Shown piece by piece: positions 1-7,241 of a stretch of DNA of 64,000 nucleotides. The stretch lies in the NCBI RefSeq assembly GCF_001013905.1, contig NZ_LN831790.1, forward strand, positions 3,858,001-3,922,000, given 5' to 3'. The notes beneath the pieces are model-generated. The model was not told where the DNA came from, ran no database searches, and worked only from the letters and a program-made list of their open reading frames with translations. The stretch comes from Streptomyces leeuwenhoekii. GTDB taxonomy: Bacteria; Actinomycetota; Actinomycetes; Streptomycetales; Streptomycetaceae. The translations under genes and the position numbers were made by a program. Positions within the stretch are counted from its first letter, which is position 1. Each line of letters opens with the position of its first letter.

Positions 1-339
1 CTCGGCGACCGCTTCGAGGACGTGTGCCTGGTCGTCTCGGAACTCGTCACCAACGCCCTGCGGCACGCCCTGCCGGCCGACGGGCCGGGAGCGGACGACC
101 CGGAGCCGCCGGTGCGGCTGCATCTGATGCGCTGGACCGACCGGCTGGTGTGCGCGGTCCGCGACCGCAGCCACGAGGGCCCGGTCGCCCGCGAGGCCGA
201 CGACTTCTCCGCGGAATCCGGCCGGGGACTCTTCCTCGTCGGCTCCTTCAGCGACGGCTGGGGCTGGCACCCGCTCGCCGGGCCGCTGGAGGGCAAGGTC
301 GTCTGGGCGCTGTTCCGACTGCGGCCGCCCGGCGCGTGA
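1..339 (+). CDS. ATP-binding protein, anti-sigma factor type (5' end outside window)
   Basis: Partial gene: the reading frame is open from base 1 and ends with TGA at 337-339. The visible 112 codons carry the N-box of GHKL/HATPase_c_2 domains (SELVTNALRHA, near the left edge) and a later glycine-containing G-box stretch (ESGRGLFLVGSFSDGWG). In Streptomyces, single-domain proteins of this kind are anti-sigma-factor-like serine kinases or regulators. They often sit beside DUF397 and XRE-type HTH genes, as in the whiJ and abaA type clusters. A DUF397 gene faces it here; no HTH gene is in the window, though one may lie to the left. Partner and target unknown. Confidence 0.85.
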   Translation, partial: LGDRFEDVCLVVSELVTNALRHALPADGPGADDPEPPVRLHLMRWTDRLVCAVRDRSHEGPVAREADDFSAESGRGLFLVGSFSDGWGWHPLAGPLEGKVVWALFRLRPPGA

Positions 340-504
340 CCCGCCGCGGCGCTTTCGGGCGCCACGGCTCTACGCGCGTCACGGCGCGCGACGACTCCGC
401 CGCGGCCGGTGACGGGGGCCGGCCGCGGCGGACCCTGCGCCGGGGCGCCGCGCACACGGCGGCGACGCGCGCGACGGGGGCGAAGGCCGTCCGGGCGCGG
501 GCGC

Positions 505-598
505 GGCCACAGGTCCGGCCACAGGTCCGATCACGGATTCGGCGGCAGGTCCGATCACGGCTCCGGCGACAGGTCCGGCCACGGCTCCGGCCGCGGTC
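505..598. repeat. Short degenerate tandem repeat between convergent genes
   Basis: The 340-596 gap contains several imperfect copies of CAGGTCCGRYCAC spaced about 12-30 bp apart, between the ATP-binding gene and the convergent DUF397 gene. No open frame with a convincing start is seen. It may act as a shared transcription end, but no clean stem-loop was found. Confidence 0.5.
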
Positions 599-815
599 AG
601 CTCGCGATCAGGTGGTCGAACTCCCCGTCCTTAACCCCCAGCAGCATCGCCTCGATCTCGGCGCGGGTGTAGACGAGCGCGGGCCCGTCGGGAAAGCGGG
701 AGTTGCGCACGGCGACGTCCCCGCCGGGCAGGCGCGCGAACTCCACGCAGGATCCCTGGGAGTTGCTGTGCCGGCTCTTCTGCCAGGCCACCCCGTGCAG
801 TTCCGTGGCCGCCAT
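597..815 (-). CDS. DUF397 domain protein
   Basis: A 72-aa protein from the ATG at 815 matches DUF397: W-x-KS-x-x-S near the N terminus (VAWQKSRHSNSQGSCVEFA), then VAVRNSRFPDGPALVYTRAE. These small actinobacterial proteins pair with XRE/DUF5753 regulators and ATP-binding proteins of the whiJ type; their biochemical role is not settled. The frame stays open upstream to an ATG at 962 (121 aa), which would add an N-terminal run of DVYDG repeats encoded by a 15-bp tandem repeat. I prefer the short form because the family usually starts close to the W-x-KS motif, but the long form is possible. Confidence 0.8.
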   Translation of the reverse strand: MAATELHGVAWQKSRHSNSQGSCVEFARLPGGDVAVRNSRFPDGPALVYTRAEIEAMLLGVKDGEFDHLIAS

Positions 816-837
816 GCCGTTGTACACGGCGGACGCG

Positions 838-900
838 CGGACACCGTCGTACACCTCACCGTCGTACACGTCACCGTCGTACACGTCGTGGTCCACAGGT
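838..900. repeat. 15-bp tandem repeat upstream of or within the DUF397 gene
   Basis: Three to four direct copies of a 15-bp unit (core CACCGTCGTACACGT on the plus strand) lie just upstream of the preferred DUF397 start. Read leftward in the DUF397 frame they encode VYDG-D/E repeats. They are either a coding repeat of a longer DUF397 protein or a cis-element in its leader. Confidence 0.7.
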
Positions 901-945
901 CGCTCCCCGGTGGTGCACTGGCTGGTGTGGCCATTGATGCAGTGG

Positions 946-1032
946 TCAACTGTCCGGATCATAGCCCGCTTTCACGAGCATCTGCATGAGCAAATGCACG
1001 TGCACGCGGTGTGCTCCTGCGATTACAGCCAT
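946..1032 (-). CDS. Possible small ORF overlapping the long DUF397 frame
   Basis: A 28-codon frame (MAVIAGAHRVHVH...) could extend back to an ATG at 1128 (60 aa). Its stop codon overlaps the upstream ATG (962) of the long DUF397 frame by 17 nt, which would allow translational coupling. The stretch is visibly lower in GC than its surroundings. No family is recognised and there is no strong ribosome binding site; it may only be leader or promoter sequence. Confidence 0.2.
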   Translation of the reverse strand: MAVIAGAHRVHVHLLMQMLVKAGYDPDS

Positions 1033-1124
1033 GACGGCCGCTGTACCGAAAACCCCGACCTCTTTGATGCCGGTTGCGGCGGACTCGTTCCTGCTATGCC
1101 CGCAATTTCTGTGAATATGCAACA

Positions 1125-1160
1125 ACATGGGGGCCCGCTCGGCGGAGCGGGCCCCCATGT
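1125..1160 (-). terminator. Terminator of the zinc-starvation ribosomal operon
   Basis: Perfect 16-bp stem (ACATGGGGGCCCGCTC at 1125-1140 with its complement at 1145-1160) and a GGCG tetraloop. It lies 43 nt past the rpsR stop in the leftward direction and is followed on that strand by TTGTTG. Confidence 0.85.
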
Positions 1161-1202
1161 GACACACCGTCAACTCGGTGACGGGTGAGGCGGATGTGCC
1201 GG

Positions 1203-1436
1203 TCAGCGGGCTGCGTAGGGCAGCAGCGCCATCTCCCGGGCGTTCTTGATCGCCCGGGCGAGCTGCCGCTGCTGCTGGGCCGACACCCGGGTGACGCGGC
1301 GGCTGCGGATCTTGCCGCGGTCGGAGATGAACTTCCGCAGCAGATCGGTGTCCTTGTAGTCGATGTACGTGATCCCGGCCAGGTCCAGCGGGTTCGGCCG
1401 GTTCTTGGCGGGCTTGCGGTCGAGCTTGCGGGGCAT
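1203..1436 (-). CDS. rpsR: 30S ribosomal protein S18, alternative paralogue
   Basis: A 77-aa S18 ([19 protein letters not shown], then [17 protein letters not shown] and [29 protein letters not shown]). S18 binds the 30S platform next to S6. There is no cysteine, as expected of the zinc-independent paralogue made under zinc starvation. It is the last gene of the leftward run L33-L31-CobW-like-S18, six bases after the CobW-like stop, and is followed by a strong terminator. A standard rpsR is expected elsewhere in the genome. Confidence 0.95.
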   Translation of the reverse strand: MPRKLDRKPAKNRPNPLDLAGITYIDYKDTDLLRKFISDRGKIRSRRVTRVSAQQQRQLARAIKNAREMALLPYAAR

Positions 1437-1442
1437 CGGCGG

Positions 1443-2600
1443 TCAGACCTCCAGGAGGATGTCGAAGGCGGGCGGCAGCCGCTTCCAGGCGTCGCGCCCG
1501 GCGGCGTACTCGGCGTCGGTCAGCAGGCAGGACTCCAGCAGGTGCGCCAGCCCGTCCCGGTCGAGGCCGGGCGAGGTGAAGACGAGGTGCTGGCAGCGGT
1601 CGCCGTGCTCGGGGTGCCAGTCCAGCGCGGCGGCGGCGCGGCGCACCGGCGGGACCATCTCCCAGGCCGCGTCGGGCAGGGAGGCCAGCCAGGGGCCCGC
1701 GCTTTCCACGCACAGGGCGCCGCCGGCCGCGTCCCAGTGCAGCAGGGTGTCCGGCTTGTCGGCCAGCCAGAAGCGGCCCCGGCTGCGGGCGGCGGCGCAG
1801 GTCAGGTCCTCCAGCGCGGCGTACAGCCGCTCCGGGTGGAAGGGGCGGTGCCGGCGCCAGACGAAGGTGGTGACCCCGTGCGCGTCGGCCTCGGCGGGCA
1901 GCAGCGCGCACGCCGGGTGCTGGGCCGCCGCGGCGGCCTCCACGTCGAAGCCGGCGAGGGCGGCCTCGGCCAGGGGGGACGCCGGCGAGGAGGCGCCCGC
2001 CGGGTCGCCGTGGCCGATCGGGACCCGGCGGGCCGTCGGATGGAGCTGGGCCAGCAGCTCGCGGTCCTCGTCGTCGGCCTCCGGGGAGTCCGCCACGGCC
2101 AGGACGGGGGCGTACTCGAGCTGGCGCGCGAAGGTGTCGGCGACCGTGCGCTGGTCGGTGGCCGCGGCGGCCAGCCCGCCCTCGGCGAGGTCGTCGCCGT
2201 TGCCCAGGTACGGCAGCACCAGCGCCGGATCGACGGCGGTGATCACACCGGTGACGGTGAAGCCGCCGGCGGTCACCACCTCCGCCATCGCCTTGGGCTC
2301 GACGGAGTCCCACAGCTCCACGATCGCCAGCGGGGTGCCGCCCGCGTCCGCCAGCCGTCCGAGCTCCGGGACCAAATCCTCGCGCAGGGCGCAGCAGGCG
2401 CAGTCGTTGACGAGCGGGGCCTCGCCGGCGGACCGGACGCCGGTGGCGTCCCGCACCGTCCGCACGACGGTGCCCGCGGCGGCGGTCGCCAGGTCGTGGT
2501 GGAGGACGACGCTGCCGGGCACGTCGGCGAGCAGCCGCGCCACGGCCGCCCGGCGGGCGTCGGCGTGCAGCCCGCCGACGATCACCACCGGCAGACTCAT
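1443..2600 (-). CDS. CobW/COG0523-like protein with degenerate nucleotide-binding motifs (possible ribosome hibernation factor)
   Basis: A 385-aa protein. Typical COG0523 members have GxxxxGKT, CxCC and NKxD motifs and act as zinc-linked GTPase metallochaperones. Here the CxCC-type motif is present (NDCACC, about residue 67) and a CobW C-terminal domain is clear ([21 protein letters not shown]). The P-loop region, however, reads [17 protein letters not shown] with no GKT, and no NKxD is evident. The start at 2600 is fixed by a 4-base ATGA overlap with the L31 stop. I recall the mycobacterial hibernation recruiter Mrf, encoded with the same cysteine-poor ribosomal genes, as a similar CobW-like protein; that makes a zinc-controlled ribosome factor more likely than an active GTPase. 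This is inference. Confidence 0.85.
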   Translation of the reverse strand: MSLPVVIVGGLHADARRAAVARLLADVPGSVVLHHDLATAAAGTVVRTVRDATGVRSAGEAPLVNDCACCALREDLVPELGRLADAGGTPLAIVELWDSVEPKAMAEVVTAGGFTVTGVITAVDPALVLPYLGNGDDLAEGGLAAAATDQRTVADTFARQLEYAPVLAVADSPEADDEDRELLAQLHPTARRVPIGHGDPAGASSPASPLAEAALAGFDVEAAAAAQHPACALLPAEADAHGVTTFVWRRHRPFHPERLYAALEDLTCAAARSRGRFWLADKPDTLLHWDAAGGALCVESAGPWLASLPDAAWEMVPPVRRAAAALDWHPEHGDRCQHLVFTSPGLDRDGLAHLLESCLLTDAEYAAGRDAWKRLPPAFDILLEV

Positions 2601-2851
2601 GCCCCGCCCCGCTTCCCGTACCGGCGCTCGAAGCGCTCCACGCGTCCGGCGGTGTCCAGGACGCGGGCGGTGCCGGTGTAGAAGGGGTGGCTGACGTTCG
2701 AGATCTCGACGTCGACGACCGGGTAGGTGTTGCCGTCCTCCCACTCGATCGTCTTGTCGCTCGTCATGGTCGAGCGGGTGAGGAAGGCGTGGTTCGCGGC
2801 ACGGTCACGGAAGACGACGGGACCGTAGGCGGGGTGGATTCCCTTGCGCAC
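2597..2851 (-). CDS. rpmE2: 50S ribosomal protein L31 type B
   Basis: An 84-aa type B L31 ([20 protein letters not shown], then [19 protein letters not shown]). L31 bridges the 50S central protuberance and the 30S head. The CxxC zinc motif of the standard form is absent. The GTG at 2851 follows the L33 stop by 7 nt, so the genes are co-transcribed, and its stop overlaps the next start as ATGA. Controlled with its neighbours from the Zur-type box at 3037-3051. Confidence 0.96.
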   Translation of the reverse strand: MRKGIHPAYGPVVFRDRAANHAFLTRSTMTSDKTIEWEDGNTYPVVDVEISNVSHPFYTGTARVLDTAGRVERFERRYGKRGGA

Positions 2852-2858
2852 GGCGGGC

Positions 2859-3023
2859 TCAGCGCTCCTCTCGGAAGTCGACGTGGCGGCCGGCGACCGG
2901 GTCGTACTTGCGCAGGACCAGGCGGTCCGGGTCGTTGCGGCGGTTCTTGCGGGTCACGTAGGTGAAGCCGGTCCCGGCGGTGGACCGGAGCTTGATGACC
3001 GGGCGGAGTTCGTTGCGTGCCAT
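2859..3023 (-). CDS. rpmG: 50S ribosomal protein L33, cysteine-free form
   Basis: A 54-aa protein, [17 protein letters not shown] followed by [18 protein letters not shown] and [17 protein letters not shown]33 without the four zinc cysteines. First gene of the leftward half of the cluster. The ATG at 3023 has no ribosome binding site. A -10-like TAAGAT at 3035-3030 ends 7 nt upstream of the A of ATG, so the mRNA is probably leaderless. The Zur-type box overlaps the region between this -10 and the likely -35. Confidence 0.95.
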   Translation of the reverse strand: MARNELRPVIKLRSTAGTGFTYVTRKNRRNDPDRLVLRKYDPVAGRHVDFREER

Positions 3024-3036
3024 GCTGGTATCTTAC

Positions 3037-3051
3037 TGAAAATGAATTCCA
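3037..3051. promoter_or_regulatory. Zur box in the divergent L33/L28 promoter region
   Basis: TGAAAATGAATTCCA agrees at 13 of 15 positions with the actinobacterial Zur/FurB consensus as I recall it (TGAAAATGATTTTCA). It is centred in the 62-bp space between divergent cysteine-free ribosomal genes and lies in the spacer of the likely L33 promoter. Zinc-loaded Zur would repress both operons. Confidence 0.88.
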
Positions 3052-3085
3052 TTAACGAAACCGTCTGAAGAGAGGTACGTCACCC

Positions 3086-3322
3086 GTGTCCGCCCACTGC
3101 ATGCTGACCGGGGCCCAGCCGGGCTTCGGCAACCGCATCTCCCACTCCCACCGGCGCACCTCCCGCCGCTTCGACCCCAACATCCAGACCAAGCGCTACT
3201 GGCTGCCGAGCGAGGGCAGGTACGTACGGCTGAAGCTGAGCGCCAGGGCGGTCAAGACGGTCGACACGATCGGTGTCGAGGCGGCCGTGGCCCGCATCCG
3301 CGCCCGGGGGGTGCGGGTCTGA
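3086..3322 (+). CDS. rpmB: 50S ribosomal protein L28, zinc-independent paralogue
   Basis: A 78-aa L28 ([36 protein letters not shown]). Only one cysteine remains and the paired CxxC of zinc-binding L28 is missing. GTG start at 3086 with AGAGAGG about 8 nt upstream. It opens the rightward half of the Zur cluster and runs into the S14 gene (TGATG, one shared base). Confidence 0.95.
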   Translation: MSAHCMLTGAQPGFGNRISHSHRRTSRRFDPNIQTKRYWLPSEGRYVRLKLSARAVKTVDTIGVEAAVARIRARGVRV

Positions 3323-3627
3323 TGGCCAAGAAGAGCAAGATCGCGAAGAACGAGAAGCGGCAGCAGATCGTCGCCCGGTACGCCGCCCGCCGGGCCGAGC
3401 TGAAGGAGATCGTCCGGCGCCCGTCCTCCACGGAGGCCGAACGGCTCGCCGCCCTGCGGGAGCTGCGCCGCCAGCCCCGGGACGCCAGTGCCACGCGCGT
3501 ACGCAACCGCGACCAGACCGACGGACGGCCCCGTGGCTACCTCCGCGCCTTCGGACTGTCCCGGGTGAGCCTGCGGGAGCAGGCGCACGCCGGGTACCTG
3601 CCGGGGGTCCGCAAGGCTTCCTGGTAG
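3322..3627 (+). CDS. rpsN: 30S ribosomal protein S14, long zinc-independent form
   Basis: A 101-aa S14 ([48 protein letters not shown]). The roughly 61-residue zinc form carries CxxC pairs; this form has no cysteine. Translationally coupled to L28 by stop-start overlap and replaceable with the zinc form during zinc starvation. Confidence 0.96.
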   Translation: MAKKSKIAKNEKRQQIVARYAARRAELKEIVRRPSSTEAERLAALRELRRQPRDASATRVRNRDQTDGRPRGYLRAFGLSRVSLREQAHAGYLPGVRKASW

Positions 3628-3710
3628 CGGGGGCCCCGTCGGCGGGTGTCCTGGTAGCTTGCTGCGGTCGTGGGCCGACCCGGCCGTCCGGCTACAGCTT
3701 GGAGCTTCCG

Positions 3711-4325
3711 GTGACGTGGGTGACTGTGCGGAGTACGGCGGCCGGTATCGCGAAGACCGAGGCAACCCCGGACAGCGCGAGGAGCGCGGGGTCCGCGATC
3801 CCGGTACGGGGGTGCCGGCCCGGGCGGTGGAGGCGGCCGGTGGCCGTGGCGGCCGGGCTCGCGGGGGCGCTGGCGCTGACCGCGTGCAGTGACGACGGGG
3901 GCTCCGGGAAGCCCGGGCACCCCTCGGCGTCCGGGGACAGGCCGTCGGCGGGGTCCGGCGCGACCGCGGGCGCGGGCGGCGGCACCGGCGGGCCGCCGCC
4001 CGCCGCTTCCGCCCGGCTGGAGGGGAGCTGGCTCGCCACCGCCGGGGGCAGGGCGGTGGCCCTGGTCGTCACCGGCCGCAAGGCGGCCGTCTTCGCGACG
4101 GGCGGCAGCGTGTGCAGCGGCACCGCGGGCGGGGCGGCCGGCCACGAGGTCATCCGCCTGACCTGTTCCGACGGCGACAAGGACCGGACGTACGGGACCG
4201 TCGACTCCGTCACCGGGACGACGCTGAAGGTGACCTGGAAGGGCGGCGCCGGGCCGGAGACGTACACCAAGGCCGAAGGCGGTAGGTTCCCGAGCGGGTT
4301 GCCGACGTCCGGTCTCGGCTCCTGA
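3711..4325 (+). CDS. Putative lipoprotein of unknown function
   Basis: About 204 aa from GTG 3711, chosen because GGAG lies 7 nt upstream (3701-3704). After a long basic leader comes a hydrophobic stretch ending in a lipobox (LALTAC, about residue 57), then a Gly/Ser/Pro-rich spacer and a small domain (LEGSWLATAGGRAVALVVTG, then a cysteine pair) that looks beta-rich. Probably exported and lipid-anchored. Other in-frame GTGs at 3720 and 3726 are possible starts. It follows S14 by 84 nt with no terminator seen, but there is no sign it belongs to the zinc regulon. Family not recognised. Confidence 0.65.
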   Translation: MTWVTVRSTAAGIAKTEATPDSARSAGSAIPVRGCRPGRWRRPVAVAAGLAGALALTACSDDGGSGKPGHPSASGDRPSAGSGATAGAGGGTGGPPPAASARLEGSWLATAGGRAVALVVTGRKAAVFATGGSVCSGTAGGAAGHEVIRLTCSDGDKDRTYGTVDSVTGTTLKVTWKGGAGPETYTKAEGGRFPSGLPTSGLGS

Positions 4326-4374
4326 CGGCCGCCGCGGCGCCGTCTCCCCGCCCGCACCGCACCAGAGGACACGC

Positions 4375-4911
4375 ATGCGCGCCTCCGCTTCGACCGCCGC
4401 CGCCTTCGCCTTCGCCGCGGCCCTCGCCCTGACCGCCTGCGACGACGGCGGCGACTCCGTCACCGAGGACCGGGAGACCGGCCGCAGCGGTGCCGCCTGC
4501 CGGCTCGACGGGGTGGCCGTGGACGCCGTCGCGAGTGCCGCGCCGGCCGCCGGGGACACGGGCACCGTCTCCTTCACCGTCACCAACCGCGGTGCCGCCT
4601 GCGCCCTGGACGGCCTCCCCGCCGTCAACCTGGTGGCCGGCGGCACCTCAGTGAAGGTGCCCGCCGACGCCGCCGCCCCGGACCGGAAGCTGACCCTCGC
4701 CGAAGGCACCGCGGTCTCCTTCACCCTCACCTATGTGCGCGGTGAGGCGGACGGCGGGCGCGGCCTCGCCGTGACGACGGCACGGGTCACCCTGCCGGGC
4801 GCCGCGGACACACGCGACTTCCCGTGGTCGTACGGGGACGTCTCGCTGAAGGACGGCGGGGACGGCGTGCCCGACGCCACGGTGGGGCCGTTCCAGCAGG
4901 CGGGCGACTGA
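4375..4911 (+). CDS. DUF4232-type lipoprotein
   Basis: A 178-aa protein with a signal peptide and lipobox (ALALTAC) at residues 1-22, followed by the DUF4232 pattern: CRLDGVAVDAV, then GTVSFTVTNRGAACALDGLPAVNLV. DUF4232 proteins are extracytoplasmic, beta-sandwich-like and common in Streptomyces, with no proven function. It follows the other lipoprotein by 49 nt, so the two may be co-transcribed. It converges on the DUF2786 gene with about 45 bp between the stops. Confidence 0.85.
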   Translation: MRASASTAAAFAFAAALALTACDDGGDSVTEDRETGRSGAACRLDGVAVDAVASAAPAAGDTGTVSFTVTNRGAACALDGLPAVNLVAGGTSVKVPADAAAPDRKLTLAEGTAVSFTLTYVRGEADGGRGLAVTTARVTLPGAADTRDFPWSYGDVSLKDGGDGVPDATVGPFQQAGD

Positions 4912-4956
4912 CGCCGTCCCCCGCGACCTGACCGGCCCCCTCCGCGACGACCGACG

Positions 4957-6120
4957 TCAGGGAAGCGGGGGCCGCGACCGGAGGCGGGCGCGGTCGGCCG
5001 CGCGGGTGCCCTCCGCCCAGCCCGCCGCGTCGCTCACCCCGCGCAGCCGGGTCGTGGTCGTCTCCGGGAACATCCGCTCCAGACGGTCGGTGACGGCGGC
5101 CTCGCGGGAGGCCAGGACCGGGAGCAGGTCCGCGGCCGGCCCGGCGGGGCCCGACGCCTGTTCTTCGGCGGCCTCCTTGACGGCGGCCTGTTCTGCGGCG
5201 CGCAGGCGGGTCCCGGCGCGGTGGGCGTAGGCGGCGAGGAACGACTGGCGGAAGGTCTTCGTCCGCTTCCGGCCGCCCGCGCGCTGGCCCGCCTCCGCCC
5301 TGGTCATCGCCGCCTCGGCCTGGACGAGGAGGGAGGTGTAGAGGAGTTCGACCGCCTCCAGGTCGGCCTCGAAGCCGACGACGGTGGAGAAGCCGAGGGG
5401 CTCGTTCCACACCGCCCGGCAGTGGTTGGCGGCGGCGACCGCGTCCAGCAGCACCGCCTTGGCCTGCTCGTACGGTGGTTCGACCCCGATCCGGCAGGCG
5501 CCCGGGGTGTCCGGCGCCGCGGCCCGGGCCGACAGCAGCGCGGCGTCGATGCTGTACCGGGCCATCAGCTCCTGCGCCTTGGCGCTGAGGGCCTCGGCCT
5601 CCTCCGGGTAGGCGGTCGCCTCCGCCTTGGCGAGCAGGGCGCGGATCCGGCCGAGGGTCCGGGACTCGGGGCGCGCGTCGCGCGCACCGGCGGACGCGTC
5701 GGGGGCGGACGCGTCGAGGGGCTCCAGGTCGGGCAGGCGCAGCAGCAGCCGGTAGAGCTCCAGCACGGCGGTGGCGTGCGAGAAGCGGTCGGTGCGGGGC
5801 GGGGCCCCGGCGGGCAGCGCGTCGAGCTGAGCGGCCCAGCGGCGCCCGCGCGGGCGGTCGTGCGGAGCCTGTGCCCGGATCAGCGCGGCGGCCAGGCGCA
5901 CGTGTACGTCGTCCAGCTCGCGCCGCACGATCCGCACGAGGTCGGCGGGCTGCCAGCCGCGCCGCCAGGCCGTGGCCACGAACTCCTGCCCGCGGGCGTC
6001 GAGCTCGGCGTCCGCGGCCGGGTCCGCGGCGAGCAGGGAGGCGGCGGTGTCGAGGGTGGCGTCGGTGGTGTCGTACAGGGCGGTGCGCAGGGCGCGCTCG
6101 ACGGTACTGGGCGTGCTCAC
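4957..6120 (-). CDS. DUF2786 domain protein
   Basis: A 387-aa protein starting at GTG 6120 (VSTPSTVERALRTAL); an upstream extension is unlikely because it would be proline/arginine-rich. DUF2786 is seen at about residues 157-196 (RIRALLAKAEATAYPEEAEA followed by LSAKAQELMARYSID). The C-terminal part has a zinc-free, protease-like or phage-like DUF7168-type region around RKRTKTFRQSFLAAYAHR. Function unknown; no nuclease or kinase motif was found. Divergent from the HTH-Clp N gene. Confidence 0.85.
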   Translation of the reverse strand: MSTPSTVERALRTALYDTTDATLDTAASLLAADPAADAELDARGQEFVATAWRRGWQPADLVRIVRRELDDVHVRLAAALIRAQAPHDRPRGRRWAAQLDALPAGAPPRTDRFSHATAVLELYRLLLRLPDLEPLDASAPDASAGARDARPESRTLGRIRALLAKAEATAYPEEAEALSAKAQELMARYSIDAALLSARAAAPDTPGACRIGVEPPYEQAKAVLLDAVAAANHCRAVWNEPLGFSTVVGFEADLEAVELLYTSLLVQAEAAMTRAEAGQRAGGRKRTKTFRQSFLAAYAHRAGTRLRAAEQAAVKEAAEEQASGPAGPAADLLPVLASREAAVTDRLERMFPETTTTRLRGVSDAAGWAEGTRAADRARLRSRPPLP

Positions 6121-6209
6121 CCGGCGATGGTGCCACGGCGCCGGGCGCGCCTCGCCCCCGGAACCGGGGCGCGGCCGCGCGGCGCGACGGCCGGCCCGGA
6201 ACTCCCCAC

Positions 6210-6228
6210 TGTCAACCAAGGATTGACG
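6210..6228. promoter_or_regulatory. Upstream palindrome, covers the -35 of the HTH-Clp N gene
   Basis: TGTCAACCAAGGATTGACG is an imperfect copy of the palindrome 28 bp further on. Its right arm contains TTGACG (6223-6228), a good -35 hexamer for the promoter whose -10 lies at 6246-6251. Confidence 0.7.
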
Positions 6229-6258
6229 GCCGAAGGGTGTCAACCTACGGTTGACACA
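6223..6258 (+). promoter_or_regulatory. Promoter giving a leaderless mRNA
   Basis: TTGACG (6223-6228), 17-bp spacer, TACGGT (6246-6251), then the A of ATG at 6258, seven bases after the -10. No ribosome binding site precedes the ATG, which agrees with a leaderless transcript. Confidence 0.7.
6238..6256. promoter_or_regulatory. Perfect 19-bp operator palindrome next to the start codon
   Basis: TGTCAACCTACGGTTGACA has two perfect 8-bp arms around TAC, encloses the -10 hexamer and ends two bases before the ATG of the HTH-Clp N gene. Together with 6210-6228 it forms a tandem operator pair, 28 bp centre to centre; self-repression by the adjacent HTH protein is the simplest reading. Confidence 0.8.
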
Positions 6259-6998
6259 TGGCGAAGAACACGACCATCAAGTCGTCCGTGCGTCTCGACG
6301 ACCTCATCGCAGCGATCAAGAAGGTCCACGCCGAGCCCTTGGAGCAGCTCCAGGACGCGGTGATCGCCGGGGAGCACCTCGGCGAGGTGGCCGACCACCT
6401 GATCGGCCACTTCGTGGACCAGGCCCGGCGTTCGGGCGCCTCCTGGACGGACATCGGCAAGAGCATGGGCGTGACCCGGCAGGCGGCGCAGAAGCGCTTC
6501 GTGCCGAAGGAGTCCACGGATCTCGACGAGAGCCAGGGCTTCAGCCGGTTCACGCCCCGCGCGCGCAACGCCGTGGTGGCCGCCCACAACGCGGCCAAGG
6601 CCGCGGGCAGCACCGAGGGGGTGCCCGAGCACCTCGTCCTCGGGCTGCTCGCCGAGTCCGAGGGGCTCGCCGCCAAGGCGATCGCCGCGCAGGGCGTGCC
6701 CCTGGAGACGGTGCGCGAGGCCGCGACCGCGGCGCTCCCGCCGGCCGCCGCCGAGGTGCCGGAGCTGATCCCGTACGGCCCGGCGGCCAAGAAGGTCCTG
6801 GAACTCACCTTCCGCGAGGCCCTCCGCCTGGGCCACAACTACGTCGGCACCGAGCACCTGCTGCTCGCCCTGCTGGAGCACGAGAACGGCGAGGGCGTGC
6901 TGAGCGGGCTCGGCCTCGGCAAGGCGAAGACCGAGGAGTACGTCACCGAGGTCCTGGCGGAGTTCCTGGAGACGTCCGAGCAGGAGCAGGAGTCGTAG
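6258..6998 (+). CDS. HTH-Clp N-domain fusion, probable self-regulating stress sensor
   Basis: A 246-aa protein. Residues about 60-82 read SGASWTDIGKSMGVTRQAAQ, a helix-turn-helix with the S/T-W-x-D-I-G-x-x-x-G-V-T-x-Q-A pattern. The rest (about 90-238) is a Clp R/N double repeat (FTPRARNAVVAAHNAAKAAG, then VGTEHLLLALLEHENGEGVL), as found in ClpA/ClpC substrate-binding N domains. No ATPase domain is present. The Clp N fold binds degrons or phospho-arginine adaptors in ClpC; here it could sense misfolded protein and control DNA binding. Start fixed by the leaderless promoter. The C terminus is acidic (TSEQEQES) and may itself be a degron. Confidence 0.85.
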   Translation: MAKNTTIKSSVRLDDLIAAIKKVHAEPLEQLQDAVIAGEHLGEVADHLIGHFVDQARRSGASWTDIGKSMGVTRQAAQKRFVPKESTDLDESQGFSRFTPRARNAVVAAHNAAKAAGSTEGVPEHLVLGLLAESEGLAAKAIAAQGVPLETVREAATAALPPAAAEVPELIPYGPAAKKVLELTFREALRLGHNYVGTEHLLLALLEHENGEGVLSGLGLGKAKTEEYVTEVLAEFLETSEQEQES

Positions 6999-6999
6999 G

Positions 7000-7141
7000 G
7001 CGGGAGCGGCGTCCGGGGGGCCGGAGGCGGGAGCGGCGTCCGGCGGGCAGGAGGCGGGAGCGGCACCCGGGGGGCAGGGGCGGGAGCGGCACCCGGGGGG
7101 CAGGGGCGGGAGCGGCACCCGGGGGGGGGACGGGAGCGGCG
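7000..7141. repeat. G-rich tandem repeat
   Basis: Six copies of CGGGAGCGGC begin at about 7001, 7028, 7055, 7081, 7107 and 7131 (24-27 bp apart), separated by runs of up to nine G. It starts two bases after the HTH-Clp N stop. Several G-runs could form quadruplexes. It may end transcription, but no ordinary terminator is visible. Confidence 0.8.
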
Positions 7142-7241
7142 CCCGGGGTGCCGGGCGTCCTGAGTCCCGGCACCGGCTCCCGGGCTCGTCGGCGGGCGGC
7201 CGTCGGGGGCCGTTGTCAGACCCCCCTGCCACACTCGCAGC

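Larger units (their letters stand above)
816..1124. other. Lower-GC intergenic region with reiterated TGCA-type sequences
   Basis: This gap holds the 15-bp repeat at 838-900, the doubtful small ORF at 946-1032, and a cluster at about 978-1002 where GCATCTGCATGAGC is followed by AAATGCACGTGCAC (containing palindromic TGCACGTGCA). The cluster looks like an operator for a DNA-binding partner of the DUF397 system; that function is inferred only. Confidence 0.4.
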
